Below are positions 35,501-44,667 of a stretch of DNA of 64,000 nucleotides, piece after piece (the stretch's first letter is position 1; each line of letters opens with the position of its first letter). The notes beneath the pieces were generated by a model. The model was not told where the DNA came from and searched no databases. It saw only the letters and a list, made by a program, of their open reading frames with translations. Source of the stretch: Corynebacterium faecale (GTDB taxonomy: Bacteria > Actinomycetota > Actinomycetes > Mycobacteriales > Mycobacteriaceae); assembly GCF_030408735.1 (NCBI RefSeq), contig NZ_CP047204.1, positions 248,001-312,000 on the forward strand, written 5' to 3'. The position numbers and the translations under genes are program-made.

Positions 35501-35569
35501 ACCACCGCGAAGCGTCCTCCCCAGACCACCAAGCGCGTGGTGAAGGCCGGAGCCAGGAAGCAGTCCTAG
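32564..35569 (+). CDS. topA: DNA topoisomerase I
   Basis: 1001 residues, GTG start. N-terminal TOPRIM: SLVIVESATKARKI, then TDPDREGEAIAWHLL with the DxD. Active-site Tyr in ITYMRTDSTSL (about residue 334). Domains II-IV include GRVQSVSTRVI and ARYTEASLVKKMEDLGIGRPSTYA. The C-terminal part has four topo_C repeats (GRYGPYI-like: GRYGPYIER, GRFGPYVTE, GRYGPYLKK, GRFGPYVTD) and a Lys/Ala/Thr-rich tail from about residue 945, as in actinobacterial enzymes; no zinc fingers. It relaxes negative supercoils. The following YhhN gene starts six bases after the stop. Confidence 0.97.
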   Translation: MAEEQGSRKKSLVIVESATKARKIQPYLGNDYIVEASVGHIRDLPRGAADVPLKYKKEPWARLGVDTEHGFSPLYVVSPDKKKKVADLKTKLKECDELLLATDPDREGEAIAWHLLEVLKPKVPVRRMVFNEITKPAILAAVENTRELDVNLVDAQETRRILDRLYGYEVSPVLWKKVMPRLSAGRVQSVSTRVIVERERERMAFISADYWDLSAEFHNGAASQADADNPSTFTAKLATIDGQRVAQGRDFNDRGQLTADVVVVDKTRAEALAQALQGQEMAVAGVEEKPYTRRPYAPFMTSTLQQESGRKLHYTSERTMRIAQRLYENGHITYMRTDSTSLSEQGLKAARSQAVELYGNEYVSPSPRTYDRKVKNSQEAHEAIRPAGESFATPGQLHGQLDAEEYKLYELIWQRTVASQMADAKGTSMKVTIAGQATSGEKTEFNATGRTITFPGFLRAYVESTQNAEGRDVADNAEKRLPRLSQGDELTATNIQADGHNTNPPARYTEASLVKKMEDLGIGRPSTYASIIKTIQDRGYVYSRGNALVPSWVAFAVVGLLESNFTSLVDYDFTSSMEDELDNIASGDQDRTEWLNGFYFGDAEADESMAESVARQGGLKALVDQNLEQIDARSVNSLKLFDDEQGRPINVRVGRYGPYIERVVGQTAEGDPEYQRANLPEETTPDELSLEVAEKLFATPQGGRELGVNPDNGRMIVAKEGRFGPYVTEQVTEDERAGAEAEAEKVVAAERKAEDEQRAADGMRAKNWETKTAANQKEKRINQLVEETLKPSTASLFTGMEPATVTLEEALKLLSLPREVGVDPADGEVITAQNGRYGPYLKKGTDSRSLSSEDQIFTVTLDEARRIYAEPKRRGRTAAQPPLKTLGDNDVSGKPMTVKDGRFGPYVTDGTTNASLRKGDVPESLTDARANELLSERRAKEAADGGGAAKKTTKKTAKKSPAKKTTAKKTTAKKATAKKTTAKRPPQTTKRVVKAGARKQS

Positions 35570-35574
35570 ACTCC

Positions 35575-36297
35575 ATGCTGAGCGGATTCATCAGACGCAC
35601 CGGTCAGGGCATATGTGCCCTGCGCGCCTCTGTGGGCAGGGCCACGACAGAACCGGAGCGGGCCGCCTATCTGGTGGCAGCGGATATCAATACGGTATCC
35701 GCGCTGCTGGGCTGGACCCCGCTCAGGAAGATCACCAAGCCTGTGCTCATGCCACTGCTGGCCGGCAGGGTGTGCCGTTCGACGGCCCCTGATCGGGCAG
35801 TGGGTCTGGTGGGTCTGGCCGGTGGCTGGGCCGGGGATCTGGCGTTGATGAAACCGGGCAACATCCCCGCCGGTGCTGCGGGCTTCGCTATCAATCACCT
35901 GGCCTATGCCTACTTGTTGGCCAACCGGGGTGCCCGCCCCAGTGCAGCCCGCGTGGCCATCCGTGCCGTACCCCTGACGGTGGCGGCGGTCCTGGCTGCC
36001 CGGAAACACCCCAGGCTGGTGCCGGTGGTGCTCGGCTATGGCGGCCTGTTGGCCACCACCTCTATCCTGGCCGATGATCCGGGACTGATTGATCCTGATC
36101 AGCCCGCCACCTATGGACTGGGCCACGGCGGCAATCTGTTCCTCGTCTCTGATGCGGTGTTAATCTCCCGGGAGACGCTACTTGCCTCCGGAACAACGGC
36201 CGCGCGGCTGGCTGATGCCGTAGTGATGGGGACCTATACCGTGGCACAGCTGCTGCTTATCCACGGTCTGTTCCACCAGGAAAACCTTTCTCCTTAA
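35575..36297 (+). CDS. YhhN/TMEM86-type membrane protein (lysoplasmalogenase-like)
   Basis: 240 residues. Motifs of the family are visible: TKPVLMPLLAG, GGWAGDLALM, FAINHLAYAYLL and GGNLFLVSDAVLI, among about seven to eight hydrophobic helices. TMEM86-type proteins hydrolyse lysoplasmalogens in animals; the bacterial role is unclear. It starts six bases after topA and probably shares its transcript. Its 3' end overlaps the convergent Wadjet jetD gene by 41 bases. Confidence 0.78.
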   Translation: MLSGFIRRTGQGICALRASVGRATTEPERAAYLVAADINTVSALLGWTPLRKITKPVLMPLLAGRVCRSTAPDRAVGLVGLAGGWAGDLALMKPGNIPAGAAGFAINHLAYAYLLANRGARPSAARVAIRAVPLTVAAVLAARKHPRLVPVVLGYGGLLATTSILADDPGLIDPDQPATYGLGHGGNLFLVSDAVLISRETLLASGTTAARLADAVVMGTYTVAQLLLIHGLFHQENLSP

Positions 36298-37444
36298 GCT
36301 CATCCAGGGCATACTGCCAGGGGATCCGTTCCTGCTCAATCCGCATCACCCCCTGGATGACCAGGAGATTTCGTGCTGATTCTTCATCCGCGGTCAGGGA
36401 CGGCAGATGCAGCGACACATCACCGGGATCATGAACCCCGAATGTGGCAAAGCGGTTCACTGTCTCAGGATCCATGAGGACAGAGTCCACTGTTCTTCCC
36501 TCGTTCAGGGCTCTGCGCAAGCGGTGCAGAATGGCGAAACCATCACTGTCCAGATCACCCCAGTACAGCAGACGGCACTGTTCGAACCAGGGCATCCTGG
36601 CGACGACATCAACGGCATACCCCTTGGTCCACAACACCACCGCGCCGGAACCTTCAGGTGCCTGGGTGAAGGAGAGAAACGTAGCCAGATTCTCCACCAT
36701 GAGGATCACCTTCGGTCGGTGGCCTGTGCTGAACAATGATGTCGCTTCGGATAGGGGAACGGAAATATCGTCTAGGTGTTCACTACCCCGAAGAAGAGGA
36801 TCCAGACGGCGGAGTCGCACCGTGGGTTCAATCACGCCTAAGCCCAGATCCCCCGCAGAACCATCTGGGGCTCCCCGTGCAGCGGAGAGGAGCGCCTGGA
36901 CCAGGGAAGTGTTGTTTTCCAACCACTTGCCGTGGATACCTTCGACGGCCACGGCACGGGGGAGTAATCCGCTGTCGGGATTATGGAGGAACCAGCGGAC
37001 AACATGGCGGATGCGGGTGAGGTCGGCGTCGTCAAGCTCCACCCACCGGCGAACCGTGCGCGCGGCAGTGGCCAGCACCTCCGGGGTGGCGGCGTCGTGG
37101 CAAAGCAGGTGGAATTTGCGCACGGTCTCGTGCCAGTCATGGGCGCGGCCAGCGGCCTGGGATATTTCTTCGGCGCCACGGGCAATAAAACGGGTGGGAA
37201 CCTCTTGCATGCCCAACCCTGCTGCATGCCAGGCTCGGGTCTCCCAGTGCACATGTGGATTGCCGATCCACGCAGCATTGAAAGCCTTTGCCTGGTCGAG
37301 ATCCTCTGCTGCTTGTCTTCCGGTAAAAGGATGCAGCGGGATGCTGAGCTCAGTGTCAGTACCCAGGAGCCAGACAGGGATGTCCCGGTTCATCTTGCGG
37401 ACCGCGCGGTCCCGAACAGCGTCAGGAAAGACTGGTTCAGCCAT
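36257..37444 (-). CDS. jetD: Wadjet component JetD/MksG (toprim nuclease)
   Basis: 395 residues from ATG 37444. N-terminal DUF3322 region (PDAVRDRAVRKMNRDIPVWL..TELSIPLHPFTGRQA) and C-terminal DUF2220 domain with the toprim-like motif LYWGDLDSDGFAILHRLR (DxD) and an upstream Glu in MVENLATFL. In Wadjet this subunit cuts closed-circular plasmid DNA after loop extrusion by JetABC. ATG overlaps the jetC stop by 8 bases. The C-terminus overlaps the YhhN gene 3' end on the other strand. Confidence 0.92.
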   Translation of the reverse strand: MAEPVFPDAVRDRAVRKMNRDIPVWLLGTDTELSIPLHPFTGRQAAEDLDQAKAFNAAWIGNPHVHWETRAWHAAGLGMQEVPTRFIARGAEEISQAAGRAHDWHETVRKFHLLCHDAATPEVLATAARTVRRWVELDDADLTRIRHVVRWFLHNPDSGLLPRAVAVEGIHGKWLENNTSLVQALLSAARGAPDGSAGDLGLGVIEPTVRLRRLDPLLRGSEHLDDISVPLSEATSLFSTGHRPKVILMVENLATFLSFTQAPEGSGAVVLWTKGYAVDVVARMPWFEQCRLLYWGDLDSDGFAILHRLRRALNEGRTVDSVLMDPETVNRFATFGVHDPGDVSLHLPSLTADEESARNLLVIQGVMRIEQERIPWQYALDELKEKGFPGGTDRG

Positions 37445-40400
37445 GGTCGATGCTCTCAATCAACCCGAAACCGGATTGTGCCACAACGGCTCCATCTGCG
37501 TTGGCACGCTCGGAATACGTGACGGTGATGGTGCCATCCACATACGGTGACAGTGTCTTGATGAGTTTCATGGGGGTGGCCAGCACCATGTGGAAACCGA
37601 AATCGGTGAACACATTCATCGCTGTCCGGGTGAAGGTGGGATCGGCGCGATCAAAGGCCTCGTCCAGCACGATGGTGCCATAGCGGGAAACAGCCTCCTC
37701 CGGATCCGCGAGTTGATAACGCAATGCGGCCGCGAGGCAGAAGAACACCAGCTTCTGAGCCTGACCACCGGAAAGCGTTGCGGAATCCACATAGGTGTTG
37801 ATGGTGTCGCCGTTCGAATCAACCTCGACGCCGACGAAACTGACATGCCGACGGGTGTCCAGGACAGTGTTGCGCCACCGGGCATCGGCACTTTCCGAGG
37901 AGGCGAGCTTATCCAGGATGACAGCCATCCGGCCGTAGTGCTCCTCCGCGGAACGGGCATTGTTGCTGCTGCTCAGAGCGCCGGAGATAGCGTGGCTGAG
38001 GTCCTTTTGGAACTGTGAGGCAATGGGGCCTCGGTTATCGCGGGCATCAATGCGCAGCCATCGCTCCGGTCCGAACTGAGAGGCAGCCAGCGAGTGGTTA
38101 ACCCGTTCCATAAAGGTCTGCACATCCGTGATGGCACGGCGAAGCTGATTGGCAAGCTCACTGAGGTTCTGGAGGGAAGCACCATTCATCAACTCCAGAA
38201 AACGGCTTTCAAATTGCGCCAAGCCATCTGTCCGGAGGGCCGTGAGACGGTTGATGGCCTCACCTGCAAAGGCGGGTTCCGCCTGGATCTCCGCCTTGGC
38301 GTTAGGCCAGCGGGTGAGATAATCAGACAATACGGTGGTGATGCGGCTGTTCGCGCGATCAATGGCGTGCTGAGCAGTGCTGATCTGCTGATCGAGTTGT
38401 CTGGCCACCTTGTCATAGGCCTGACCGATGGACACCGTGGTGATCCGCCGGGTGTGGGTGCGCAGCAGCGACTCCGCCTTGGCGAAGAGGCCCTCGGCGA
38501 TATCAGCCTCGGTGATCCCTGCTGTGAGGGACGCCAACTGTTCAGCCAGGTCCCTGCGGGTGGACACCAGTCCTCCGTGTGCTGATTGGGCTTCCGCCTG
38601 ATCTGCCGAGGCCTGTTTCAGGTCACGTTCAGCCCGTTCCATATCTGCCTGAAGCTGGGCATTCTCCGGGGATGCCGCCCAGGCGGCGATCCGGTCATCG
38701 ATATCCTTGATGCGTGCGATCAGAGGCGCAGGATCGATCTGGGGCCAGGTGAATTGGAGGATGGCCTGAGCTGCGTTGTTCTGCAGATTCTGTCGACTGA
38801 TATGACGATCGAACTCACGGACGGCACGGGTGGCGGCATCAAGTTTCCGCCCCAGGTTTTTCTGTTCAACCTGGAGTAATTCCACCTTCTCATCATTAGA
38901 GGAACCGAGCCGGTAGCGGGAGCGATCATCAAGCGGGATGCGGTCATTTTTGATGAACCGCTTGGAGCCATCTTTCTCCCGGGCGCCCCGAACCAGGCCT
39001 TCCTTGGTCACCGCGCGCTCCCGATCAGACACAGTAGTGAAATCCTCCACCGTGTCCACACACAGGTACTCGTGTTTGGCATTCAGTTCATGGCGAACCC
39101 ACGTGGTCATGGGGTGGGGGACCACCTGCAGTTTTCTGGTCAGCGCCCGGGGATCCCGGTGGGGGCGTGGGTCAGGGACTGTGGAAGGAACACTGCGGAA
39201 CTCAAAATTCACACCCAGGGACCGGGCATTAACCCACTCGGATACCTGCTGCTCCAACTCCGCTGGGACGAGAAGCGCTGTGGCAAAACGCCCGAGCTGG
39301 CGCTGGATCACCGGTACCCATTCACGGGAACTCGGTGCGATATCGATCAGTTCTCCCGCGAAGACCAGTTCCTTGGAGGGCAGCCCCAGGGCTGCACACA
39401 GTTCGTCCCTGACTCTGACGTGGTCGCTGTGGATATTCGAGGATCGCCTGGACAGGGAATCCAGTTCACGCTTTAGGTTGTCTGATTCAGTGGCCACTGA
39501 GCGGCGTTCAGCAACTGCCTGATCACGCTGCTCATTCCACTCCTCGATCTTCTTCTCATGCCCATCCACCACGCTTTGGGCCTGGGCGCGGAGAACCTCA
39601 AAACTCTCCGCATCAGTAGCCATCACACCCTCGATCTGCTCCACCGCAGCCTGCACCCGGCCGTGCTCCCGTTCCACGTTGGTCAGATCCGCGGCGCTGT
39701 GCTCCCTATCCTTTCCCAGGGAAATGCGCTGGTCATGTCCCTGCAGTGCGGCCCGGGCTGAAGAAAATGCATCCTGGGCCTGCTCCACACGCTGAACTGC
39801 CTGATCACGGATCGCACTCGCCGTGGAGATCCTCGCTGTGATCTCTGAAATCGCTCCTTTAAGATGCTCTGCCTGAACCTTGTCACGCACCGCAGGCAGC
39901 ACACTTTTGATTTCCTGGGCGTCCTTCTTGGATTCGGTAGCTTGGGTGCGGGTGTTCACCAGAGCCTGGAGAGGGTCAAGGACGTCAATCTGGTGACGCA
40001 CGTCCTGAACCTTTTCATAGGAGATGCGTAGTTCATCAAAACGCTCAACGGCGCGCTGTGCAATCTCAAAGGTTTTGGGATATTCCAGCATGTATTCACG
40101 AAACAGAGAGTCCAGGCTGGATAGGGACTTCGCGGACTGTGTGCGGTGCAGCAGAAGAAGTGCTTCAGAACTGGAGATACCGAGCTCACGGCTGAAAGCG
40201 GCGGCGAAGGCATTGTGGTTCACATTGAATTTCGCATCGGGAAACGCCGCCTTGATCTTCCTTTTATCGATGCCGCTTTTCAGAAAGCCGTGCATCTGAT
40301 CCAGATCCTGATCCTGCGGGAAGATGATGAAGTATTTACTCACATCAGTTTCTGAGTTATCCCCTGCTTTCAGGTAATACAGTGCCGTGAGGGTGCGCAC

Positions 40401-40832
40401 CGTTCCGGCCGCATCATCGTAGGTCAACCCGATGATGGTGTATGTCGCCCGCGGACGAAGATACGTGGTGGCGATTTCTCCTGTGGAGGAATCCTCGCGC
40501 CTGCGCCATGCACCCCGGATATAGGACACAATGTTTCGCCCCTGGCCCCGTTTGGCGTTCTGCTGTGCTGCGGCGTTGAAGTCCACACGCCCCGGTGGCA
40601 CCAGAACAGAGGAAATAGCATCAATGAGTGTTGATTTTCCTGACCCTGACATTCCGGTGATGAGGAACCCTTTCCGGGCTACAGGCACATCAATGTAGTT
40701 GGAGAACGTACCCCAGTTGACCACCTGGATTCGGCTGAGCCGGAACTGGCCGGGGTGGATGAGATCATGGTCGACTGCGGTGGCCGGCGCCATCCCCAGA
40801 TCCAACGTCGGTTGGTGTGGTGCTTCACTCAT
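37437..40832 (-). CDS. jetC: Wadjet component JetC/MksB (SMC-like ATPase)
   Basis: 1131 residues. N-terminal Walker A GMSGSGKSTLIDAISS (about residues 60-75) after NWGTFSNYIDVPV. Long coiled-coil segments with a central hinge-like region, and C-terminal ABC signature LSGGQAQKLVFF and Walker B GTIVLDEAFDRADP. SMC/MukB-like motor that extrudes plasmid DNA loops. ATG overlaps the jetB stop (ATGA). Confidence 0.94.
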   Translation of the reverse strand: MSEAPHQPTLDLGMAPATAVDHDLIHPGQFRLSRIQVVNWGTFSNYIDVPVARKGFLITGMSGSGKSTLIDAISSVLVPPGRVDFNAAAQQNAKRGQGRNIVSYIRGAWRRREDSSTGEIATTYLRPRATYTIIGLTYDDAAGTVRTLTALYYLKAGDNSETDVSKYFIIFPQDQDLDQMHGFLKSGIDKRKIKAAFPDAKFNVNHNAFAAAFSRELGISSSEALLLLHRTQSAKSLSSLDSLFREYMLEYPKTFEIAQRAVERFDELRISYEKVQDVRHQIDVLDPLQALVNTRTQATESKKDAQEIKSVLPAVRDKVQAEHLKGAISEITARISTASAIRDQAVQRVEQAQDAFSSARAALQGHDQRISLGKDREHSAADLTNVEREHGRVQAAVEQIEGVMATDAESFEVLRAQAQSVVDGHEKKIEEWNEQRDQAVAERRSVATESDNLKRELDSLSRRSSNIHSDHVRVRDELCAALGLPSKELVFAGELIDIAPSSREWVPVIQRQLGRFATALLVPAELEQQVSEWVNARSLGVNFEFRSVPSTVPDPRPHRDPRALTRKLQVVPHPMTTWVRHELNAKHEYLCVDTVEDFTTVSDRERAVTKEGLVRGAREKDGSKRFIKNDRIPLDDRSRYRLGSSNDEKVELLQVEQKNLGRKLDAATRAVREFDRHISRQNLQNNAAQAILQFTWPQIDPAPLIARIKDIDDRIAAWAASPENAQLQADMERAERDLKQASADQAEAQSAHGGLVSTRRDLAEQLASLTAGITEADIAEGLFAKAESLLRTHTRRITTVSIGQAYDKVARQLDQQISTAQHAIDRANSRITTVLSDYLTRWPNAKAEIQAEPAFAGEAINRLTALRTDGLAQFESRFLELMNGASLQNLSELANQLRRAITDVQTFMERVNHSLAASQFGPERWLRIDARDNRGPIASQFQKDLSHAISGALSSSNNARSAEEHYGRMAVILDKLASSESADARWRNTVLDTRRHVSFVGVEVDSNGDTINTYVDSATLSGGQAQKLVFFCLAAALRYQLADPEEAVSRYGTIVLDEAFDRADPTFTRTAMNVFTDFGFHMVLATPMKLIKTLSPYVDGTITVTYSERANADGAVVAQSGFGLIESIDHG

Positions 40833-41488
40833 TGGTTCTCCTCTGGGGCATCCTCGGAACTGTTGTCCACGTCCGGGGTTCGGAACTTCTCATACTCCGC
40901 CTTGATCGAACTGACCGTCTCCGGATCAAAAAGACGCCTCAACACCGGGGATACCACCAGGCGGGACTCGGTTTCGGTGTTGTTGAGCAGGCTGAAGGAC
41001 TTCAGGCGGTTGATCGAGGCATCGATCCGCTTTGCATACCCGGCAGCATCCAGGTTGGTAATACTGCGGTATGGATCGGCGGCCTCGTGGATATCATCAA
41101 TCCCAAGGATGACGCGCTCACCTGGGGCGGCCAAGGCCAGTTCTGACCGCAGGTGCAGCAGAATCACCGTGTCGGTGTGGCTCAGGGATTCAGTTCGCAG
41201 CACCTGCGGAATCTGGTATTCATCGGAGGCCTTGACCATGCGGGTAAACGCAATGCCCGCATCATCATCCACGATCAATTCGAGGAAGATATCGGCCAAC
41301 CACCGCTGCAGGGCATCCGTATCGGAGACCACGGCGTTCCACAGGTCGGGGTGTTTCTCCGAGGTGATCAGGGGTCCTTTGATCAGGGAGACCAGTGCCC
41401 GCCGTGAGTTGAAGGTCAGGCTTCCCAGATCGCCTGGCCAGAGTCCATCGGGGTTCTGATCAGGTGTGTTGTTATTGTCTGAGGTCAT
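40829..41488 (-). CDS. jetB: Wadjet component JetB/MksE (DUF4194)
   Basis: 219 residues. A MukE-like winged-helix kite subunit: LTFNSRRALVSLIKGPLITSEKHPDLW, VSDTDALQRWLADIFLELIVDDDAGIAFTRM, LLHLRSELALAAPGE. Bridges the JetC heads with JetA. Starts one base after the jetA stop and overlaps jetC by four bases. Confidence 0.9.
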   Translation of the reverse strand: MTSDNNNTPDQNPDGLWPGDLGSLTFNSRRALVSLIKGPLITSEKHPDLWNAVVSDTDALQRWLADIFLELIVDDDAGIAFTRMVKASDEYQIPQVLRTESLSHTDTVILLHLRSELALAAPGERVILGIDDIHEAADPYRSITNLDAAGYAKRIDASINRLKSFSLLNNTETESRLVVSPVLRRLFDPETVSSIKAEYEKFRTPDVDNSSEDAPEENQ

Positions 41489-42955
41489 CTACATCTCCCG
41501 GATAGAGGTGGAATCGAAGTATCGCCCCGTTATGCGGGCAGCACGTGGGGTGCCATCCTCATCCCAGGTCACCGTTTCATTGTGTTCCGTAGGCAGGCCG
41601 TGCATCAGTCCGAGGTACTGAAGTCCCACCACGGAGGCGAGTCCCTGGGTGGCCGGGTGATCGGTCAAGATGGTTCCCACGGTGCAGGTTCCGTGTTTAT
41701 CCACACCTGATCTGACTGCATCCATCAGTTCCTCCATGTCGATTTCACTTTCCCGAACCATATCCAACAGAGCCTGGATATCTGGCTCTTCAGGTTCAAT
41801 GATCGTGGGTTCGTCCTCAACGAATTCCTCTCCTGGGTTTTTGAGCCTGAGCGCGCTTATGGAGGACACCTGCATTCCGATACGAACCAGCGGGGTGGTC
41901 ATCCTGGCAAGGGGCGAGAGGTTGCTTGCGGCGACAGCATCGGCGGCAAGCCCACGGGTTTCGCGGAGCAATTCGACCATCCGGCGGTCCTCATTGAACT
42001 GCTCAGAGGTGACATAGTGGCGCAGGGACCGGGCAAGATTGGTCATCATGAGGTTGACTTCATAACCACCCTGTTCGAAATCCCGGAACAGGCGACGGAT
42101 CCTCATGCGTTCATCCGGGGTGAGCGCATGGGATTCTGCCCGGGAGAGGATGTGCTCGATCCAGTCGTCGATATAAGCGCTTTTCTCCTGGTCGATCAAC
42201 ACTGCGTAGAAGCCGGTGAAGCTCTTCCCAGCATCTGATTCAGAAATCAGATCCACACCCTGGAAGATCTGTTCCAACACGGCACCGCGGGTGCCCTCGG
42301 GATCCAGGAGTTGGCGACGCAGGGACCGGTTGAGTTCTTCCAGTTCCTGCCTCACCCGGGTGAAATCAGCTGGGACTCCCGCTGCGGCGTCGAGGATGTC
42401 ATTGACTCGTTCCTTGACCTGTGCGGGGGACAGCAGATCGAAATCGCCACGGCTGACACGAGCGATCTGTTCCTCCAGCAGGTCACGCTCTCGTTCGAGT
42501 CTGAGCAACCGGGATGAGATATCAGGGTCGGTGTCACGGGCAAGCACCTGCAGAGATGCGGAGAGGGATTCGATCCGTGAGGCTGTGGCCGTGCTTCGTG
42601 GGGCAGATAGACGGGAGGCCACATCCATGGCGTACAGGGCATCCTCGCTGGGCTCGATCATCTCTCCGGAGGAGGTGGTTCCTGCGGATCGGAGAAAATA
42701 ACCGGCCTTCACCCAATCATTGATGTACTGCTGGGGTGTGCGGGCGAGTTCAATGTCATCTCGGATCATCCGGAAATCCTGCACCATGTTTTCATACAGT
42801 TCCGCGGCTGGGCGGCGCTGCACACCCTCGCCAAAATATTCTCTGATAATGGCCAGAATCACTGGCGCGTGGGCACTGGATAGGAGTTTGAGCGCGGGGG
42901 ATTCCGCACTGATTCTTTTCAGGGTGAGGACATGCGCTGCGACGCTCATGTACAT
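41489..42955 (-). CDS. jetA: Wadjet component JetA/MksF (DUF3375 kleisin)
   Basis: 488 residues. N-terminal HVLTLKRISAESPALKLLSSAHAPVILAIIREYF and RPAAELYENMVQDF are the DUF3375 signature; a long helical middle and C-terminal GRYFDSTSIREM follow. A MukF-like kleisin of the complex. First gene of the jetABCD operon; the 110-base gap to cyaB contains a likely promoter (TAATTATCAT on the minus strand near 42998). ATG 42949 is a possible alternative start. Confidence 0.92.
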   Translation of the reverse strand: MYMSVAAHVLTLKRISAESPALKLLSSAHAPVILAIIREYFGEGVQRRPAAELYENMVQDFRMIRDDIELARTPQQYINDWVKAGYFLRSAGTTSSGEMIEPSEDALYAMDVASRLSAPRSTATASRIESLSASLQVLARDTDPDISSRLLRLERERDLLEEQIARVSRGDFDLLSPAQVKERVNDILDAAAGVPADFTRVRQELEELNRSLRRQLLDPEGTRGAVLEQIFQGVDLISESDAGKSFTGFYAVLIDQEKSAYIDDWIEHILSRAESHALTPDERMRIRRLFRDFEQGGYEVNLMMTNLARSLRHYVTSEQFNEDRRMVELLRETRGLAADAVAASNLSPLARMTTPLVRIGMQVSSISALRLKNPGEEFVEDEPTIIEPEEPDIQALLDMVRESEIDMEELMDAVRSGVDKHGTCTVGTILTDHPATQGLASVVGLQYLGLMHGLPTEHNETVTWDEDGTPRAARITGRYFDSTSIREM

Positions 42956-43066
42956 ATCGTTTCACATGGCCAGGACACCGGGGCCGCTAAAATGATAATT
43001 ACCACCGCTCATAGCTTCGAAAAGTGGGATGAGGAAGCTGGGGGTGGGGCGTCGATAAGCGCTTTT

Positions 43067-44599
43067 TTAAGAGCGGTCCGCGAGCGTGGGCCGGATCGGG
43101 CGGGCGAGCTGGGTCATCTCGCCGCGTCCGCGCAGTTCCACGGACTTCATCAGCGTCCAGCGGGCCTGCTCAGCCTCATTGGCCTCGCGCAGGGTGGCGG
43201 CGTTGGTGACGGTGCGGCCCGGGGTGGTCTTGGCCAGCTCGGTGAGGCGGGCGGCCTGGTTCACGGCGTCGCCGATGACGGTGTATTCGAAACGCTCATG
43301 GCCGCCGATATGGCCTGCCACCACATGGCCTGCAGCCACACCGATACCTGCCTTGAGCTGCAGGTCTTTCAATTCGATGCGGAGCTCACGGGCGGCGGCC
43401 AGGGCATGGCCGGTGGCATCGGACAGCGGCAGTGGGGCGCCGAAGATGGCGAGCGCGGCATCACCCTGGAACTTGTTGATCACACCCTTGTTGCGGTGGA
43501 TCACCTCCACCACATGCTCAAAGAACTCGTTGAGAGCCTCCACGACCTCCTCAGGGGCGTGGTTGACGGCGAAGGTGGTGGAGCCGATGACATCCACGAA
43601 CAGCACGGCCACCTTGCGGTCCTCACCGCCCAGGGTGGGGCGTTCCTCCAGGGCCCGGCGCGCAACCTCATCGCCGACATAACGGCCGAACAGATCGCGG
43701 ACGCGTTGGCGCTCACGCAGACCACGCATCATCTCATTGAAACCGGCCTGCAGCACACCGATCTCGGAGCCGTCATAGATGTCCACCTGAACATCATTAT
43801 CGCCCCGGCGCACGCGGCCGATAGCCTCCTGCAGCTCCAGGATGGGATCCACCACAGATGCCACCGCCAGACGGGTGCCGAAATAACCGGTGACCATCGC
43901 AGCCAGGGACAACGCCAGGATGGCGGGCAGGATCACGGAGGCATCATCGCCGAAGATGCCGGTGCTATAACCGAAAATCATCAACAGGATCCCCAGCACA
44001 GGCACACCGATGGTGAGCACCCACGTCATCCGCAGGCGCTGGCTGACCGGTGGCTCCAGGGTGGAATCCTCAAAACGGCGTGCAAGTGCGGTGGCCGCGA
44101 CGGGGCGCACCAGGCGTTCGGCCTCCAGGAAGGTCAGCAGTGAGACCACCGCGCAGGCCATCAACGTGGACACGAACACGATGATCGCCAGTGGTGTGGA
44201 CATGGTGGCGGCTATGGCGGTGGCGATGAGGATACCGATCAGCCACACCACGGCACACAGAATCGCCTGGTAGATGGGGATGCGCATCACCAGATTGCGC
44301 ACCATGTTGGGATCATGATCGTCGGGGTGCCGCTGCCAGTCCAACACCGGGCGGAACAGCAGGAAGGTCACCAGGATACCCACCAACACCGCGAACACCA
44401 CGTACACGCTCCCGACCACCGGTAGGTAGGAGATATCCGGGTTGAAGCTGGTGTCCGTCGGATGCGGAATCATATAACGGACAAACAGCATGATCGCGAG
44501 CGCGCCAATGACATTGGTGCCCAGCACCGTCGCAGCGTACAGCGGCCACGAAGTGCCCCACAGCCATTTCAGCGCCTGAAGCAGTCGACTCATGCCCAT
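43067..44599 (-). CDS. cyaB: membrane adenylate cyclase, class III
   Basis: 510 residues from ATG 44599 (AGGA 7-8 bases upstream). Six hydrophobic helices, then HAMP (about 255-310, ending DIYDGSEIGVLQAGFNEMMRGL), then the class III catalytic domain: metal Asp in VAVLFVDVIGSTTFA, second Asp in NKFQGDAALAIFGAP, and the transition-state Asn/Arg in YTVIGDAVNQAARL. It makes cAMP, the ligand of GlxR. The mycobacterial counterpart is Rv3645. Divergent from holB. Confidence 0.93.
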   Translation of the reverse strand: MGMSRLLQALKWLWGTSWPLYAATVLGTNVIGALAIMLFVRYMIPHPTDTSFNPDISYLPVVGSVYVVFAVLVGILVTFLLFRPVLDWQRHPDDHDPNMVRNLVMRIPIYQAILCAVVWLIGILIATAIAATMSTPLAIIVFVSTLMACAVVSLLTFLEAERLVRPVAATALARRFEDSTLEPPVSQRLRMTWVLTIGVPVLGILLMIFGYSTGIFGDDASVILPAILALSLAAMVTGYFGTRLAVASVVDPILELQEAIGRVRRGDNDVQVDIYDGSEIGVLQAGFNEMMRGLRERQRVRDLFGRYVGDEVARRALEERPTLGGEDRKVAVLFVDVIGSTTFAVNHAPEEVVEALNEFFEHVVEVIHRNKGVINKFQGDAALAIFGAPLPLSDATGHALAAARELRIELKDLQLKAGIGVAAGHVVAGHIGGHERFEYTVIGDAVNQAARLTELAKTTPGRTVTNAATLREANEAEQARWTLMKSVELRGRGEMTQLARPIRPTLADRS

Positions 44600-44667
44600 T
44601 ACTCTATCCTGCCTGCGGACATGAGACCGTGAAGGCATTAGCGATTAGTGTGGTTGATGTGAATAAC

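Noticed and set aside
42956..43066. Zur/Fur-like box (ATGATAAT) before jetA
   Set aside because: The AT-rich sequence is more simply a -10 promoter element; too short to support a metal-regulator site.
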